This document shows positions 62,432-64,000 of a stretch of 64,000 nucleotides of DNA, piece after piece. Under the pieces are notes generated by a model. The model did not search any database. It saw only the letters and a list, made by a program, of their open reading frames with translations, and was not told the DNA's origin. Origin of the DNA: Straminergon stramineum (taxonomy: Eukaryota; Streptophyta; Bryopsida; Hypnales; Calliergonaceae); the NCBI GenBank assembly GCA_963920665.1, contig OY987263.1, forward strand, positions 46,845,218-46,909,217, written 5' to 3'. Every line of letters begins with the position of its first letter. The stretch's first letter is position 1. Made by a program: the position numbers and the translations under genes.

Positions 62432-63510
62432 GGGTCATTGCAAGAAACACTTGCCTGTTTTCTTGTCACAATTAGAGTGATTCTCTTGTCATCCACTATA
62501 ACTTATGAATTTAAAACCCAATGCCAAAAATGAAAAATCCAAATCTAATTAACTTGATTGTCATCATATTTCATATTTTTTAGAAATTTTTAGAAATTAT
62601 TTTATATTTAAATGTCAATTTCATTAATAAGTCACACTTCAAGTTTAGGGGTTTTTTATACTAATTACCGGTTCAAATTAATGATTTTTGTTTGAAATTT
62701 TTGTGGTATATTTCTATAGTAGGAAGACATGTGCCTACCAAAGGGCATCTAAAAAAACATTATTTTATGTCCTTCACATTTGTGCAAAGAGGCCTCTCTT
62801 GCATGTGCATTTGTAAACATTAGAAATAGTTTTGACCTTAGTTTTAAAATCCAATCTCATCACTATGAAGTCTTTTCCAATGACCAAATTTTAGTTTTTT
62901 TGGAAATTTATTTTCCTATTTTCTACAAATTAAAATGTCCCAATTGTATTTATTGGGACAACTATTTGGACATAGAGTTTTGGTGAAGCAAATTCAATTG
63001 GGACATTTTAATTTGTAGAAAATAGGAAAATAAATTTTCAAAAAAACTAAAAATTTGACATTGGAAAAGACTTCATGGTGATGAGATTTGGTTAAAAAAA
63101 TGAGGTAAAAAAGATTTCTAATGTTTATAAGTGCACTCATAAGGGAGGCTTCTTCGCGCAAATGTGGAGGACATAAAATAATGGGGTTTATTTATGCCCT
63201 TTAGCAAGGACATGTCTACCTACTGTAGAAATATACCACAAAAATTTCAGCAAAAAATCATTAATTTGAACCAGTATTTAGTATAAAAAACCCCTAAACC
63301 TAAAAGTGTGACATATTAATGAAATTGATTTTTAAATATAAAAAAAAATTTAAAAAATTTTGAATAATAAGGGGTACAATTGAAATCAAGAATTCTATGA
63401 CAAGAAATTTTGTTTTGGGCATTGGGCTTATAAATCAAAAGTTATAGTGTTGAATACAAACCAGTTTTTCAAAACACTACGGAAAATGGCAAGTGTTTCT
63501 TGCAATGACC
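62432..63510. mobile_element. Foldback element, copy B (1079 bp)
   Basis: Starts GGGTCATTGCAAGAAACAC and ends GTGTTTCTTGCAATGACC. It is closely similar to copy A from end to end (shared CACAATTAGAGTGA, CATCCACTATAACTTATGAA, TTAGAAATTTTTAGAAATTA and many more). As in copy A, the two arms are complementary almost to the centre, near 62970. No clear target duplication. The 62780-62986 frame is an artefact. Confidence 0.9.
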
Positions 63511-64000
63511 TTGATGTCAAATAAAACGTCAACATCAATGATGACATTAACTTAATTTACAATAACATGCCAATGTTCTCCGCAACATCCCCCAAAATTT
63601 ACCTTGTCAGGCTAGTTGTTCTTTGATATCTTCATGTTTTTTTGGACATTGTACATTAGTGGTCAAATATAGCCCTAAACATGGATATCTTATAGTGGGA
63701 GATACCAAGTCAAAAATGCATGACATCTCTCATATATGTCACACATATTCCATTAGCACTACTTTGAACCCCGTCCCTTTGTTGTAGATCTATTTTCTAC
63801 CATAGGCTACTTTCCACAAGACCATCTTGAATACACCGGTTTGTTTTGATTGGTTTTCTACAATTTCCAAATTGCCCACTAATTAATCAAATTATTGCAC
63901 ATACTCCATCTGTATGACACCATAAAAAAATTTATGTAAATTACCATGATAATGGAAAGTTTACAACCAAAGGTTAAAAGAAGACAAGTGATCCAAAATC
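63511..64000. other. AT-rich intergenic DNA to the window end
   Basis: Nothing recognised. Confidence 0.4.

Noticed and set aside
1..64000. tRNA, rRNA, snRNA genes and CRISPR arrays
   Set aside because: No tRNA-type B box with cloverleaf pairing, no rRNA-like conserved block and no regularly spaced short direct repeats were seen by eye; a tRNAscan-SE run would be decisive for tRNAs.

Overview
This is a stretch of plant nuclear DNA. The genes carry GT-AG introns, there are classic plant transposable elements, and the gene set is plant-like: a theta-class GST with a peroxisomal signal, a BT1-type adenylate carrier, an L-type lectin receptor kinase and a cation/calcium exchanger. A decayed PPR repeat block, whose surviving motifs resemble those I know from moss PPR proteins, and a piggyBac transposase suggest a non-seed plant, most likely a moss or other bryophyte, possibly a lycophyte. 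The species assignment is inference only. Coding exons are GC-richer; the intergenic DNA is AT-rich and full of repeats.

Layout, left to right. 1-4334: a piggyBac-family transposon on the minus strand. The transposase runs off the left edge, has matching upstream exons, carries four premature stops and has a possible TIR next to a TTAA. 4339-5280: hAT-like and other MITEs. 8122-10960 (-): complete seven-exon theta GST ending in SKL. 11642-15300: MITEs, an old inverted repeat and dispersed repeats. 15697-19055 (-): complete eight-exon, membrane-anchored SMP-30/gluconolactonase-type protein. 19056-20352: intergenic region shared with the divergent 20353-23992 (+) BT1-like mitochondrial carrier (four exons). 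24839-25884 (-): truncated pseudogene of a lectin receptor kinase. 26000-33800: AT-rich repeats, a tandem array and a 1.07 kb foldback element. 33813-37258 (+): three-exon L-type lectin receptor kinase. 38124-41957 (-): four-exon cation/calcium exchanger with a Stowaway MITE in one intron. 43160-64000: mostly gene-poor AT-rich DNA with MITEs, a GC-rich island near 54-55.6 kb, a PPR relic near 56 kb, two coherent terminal exons of an unknown coiled-coil protein (59866-60679), a third lectin-kinase relic (about 61.2-61.4 kb) and a second foldback copy (62432-63510).

Exon models were built by hand. For the GST, SMP-30, BT1, lectin kinase and exchanger genes all splice phases match and the summed lengths are whole codons (256, 469, 511, 721 and 671 residues). 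The genes do not form a pathway; they are ordinary neighbours in a repeat-rich plant chromosome. The most unusual content is the piggyBac element and the paired, almost fully self-complementary foldback elements.
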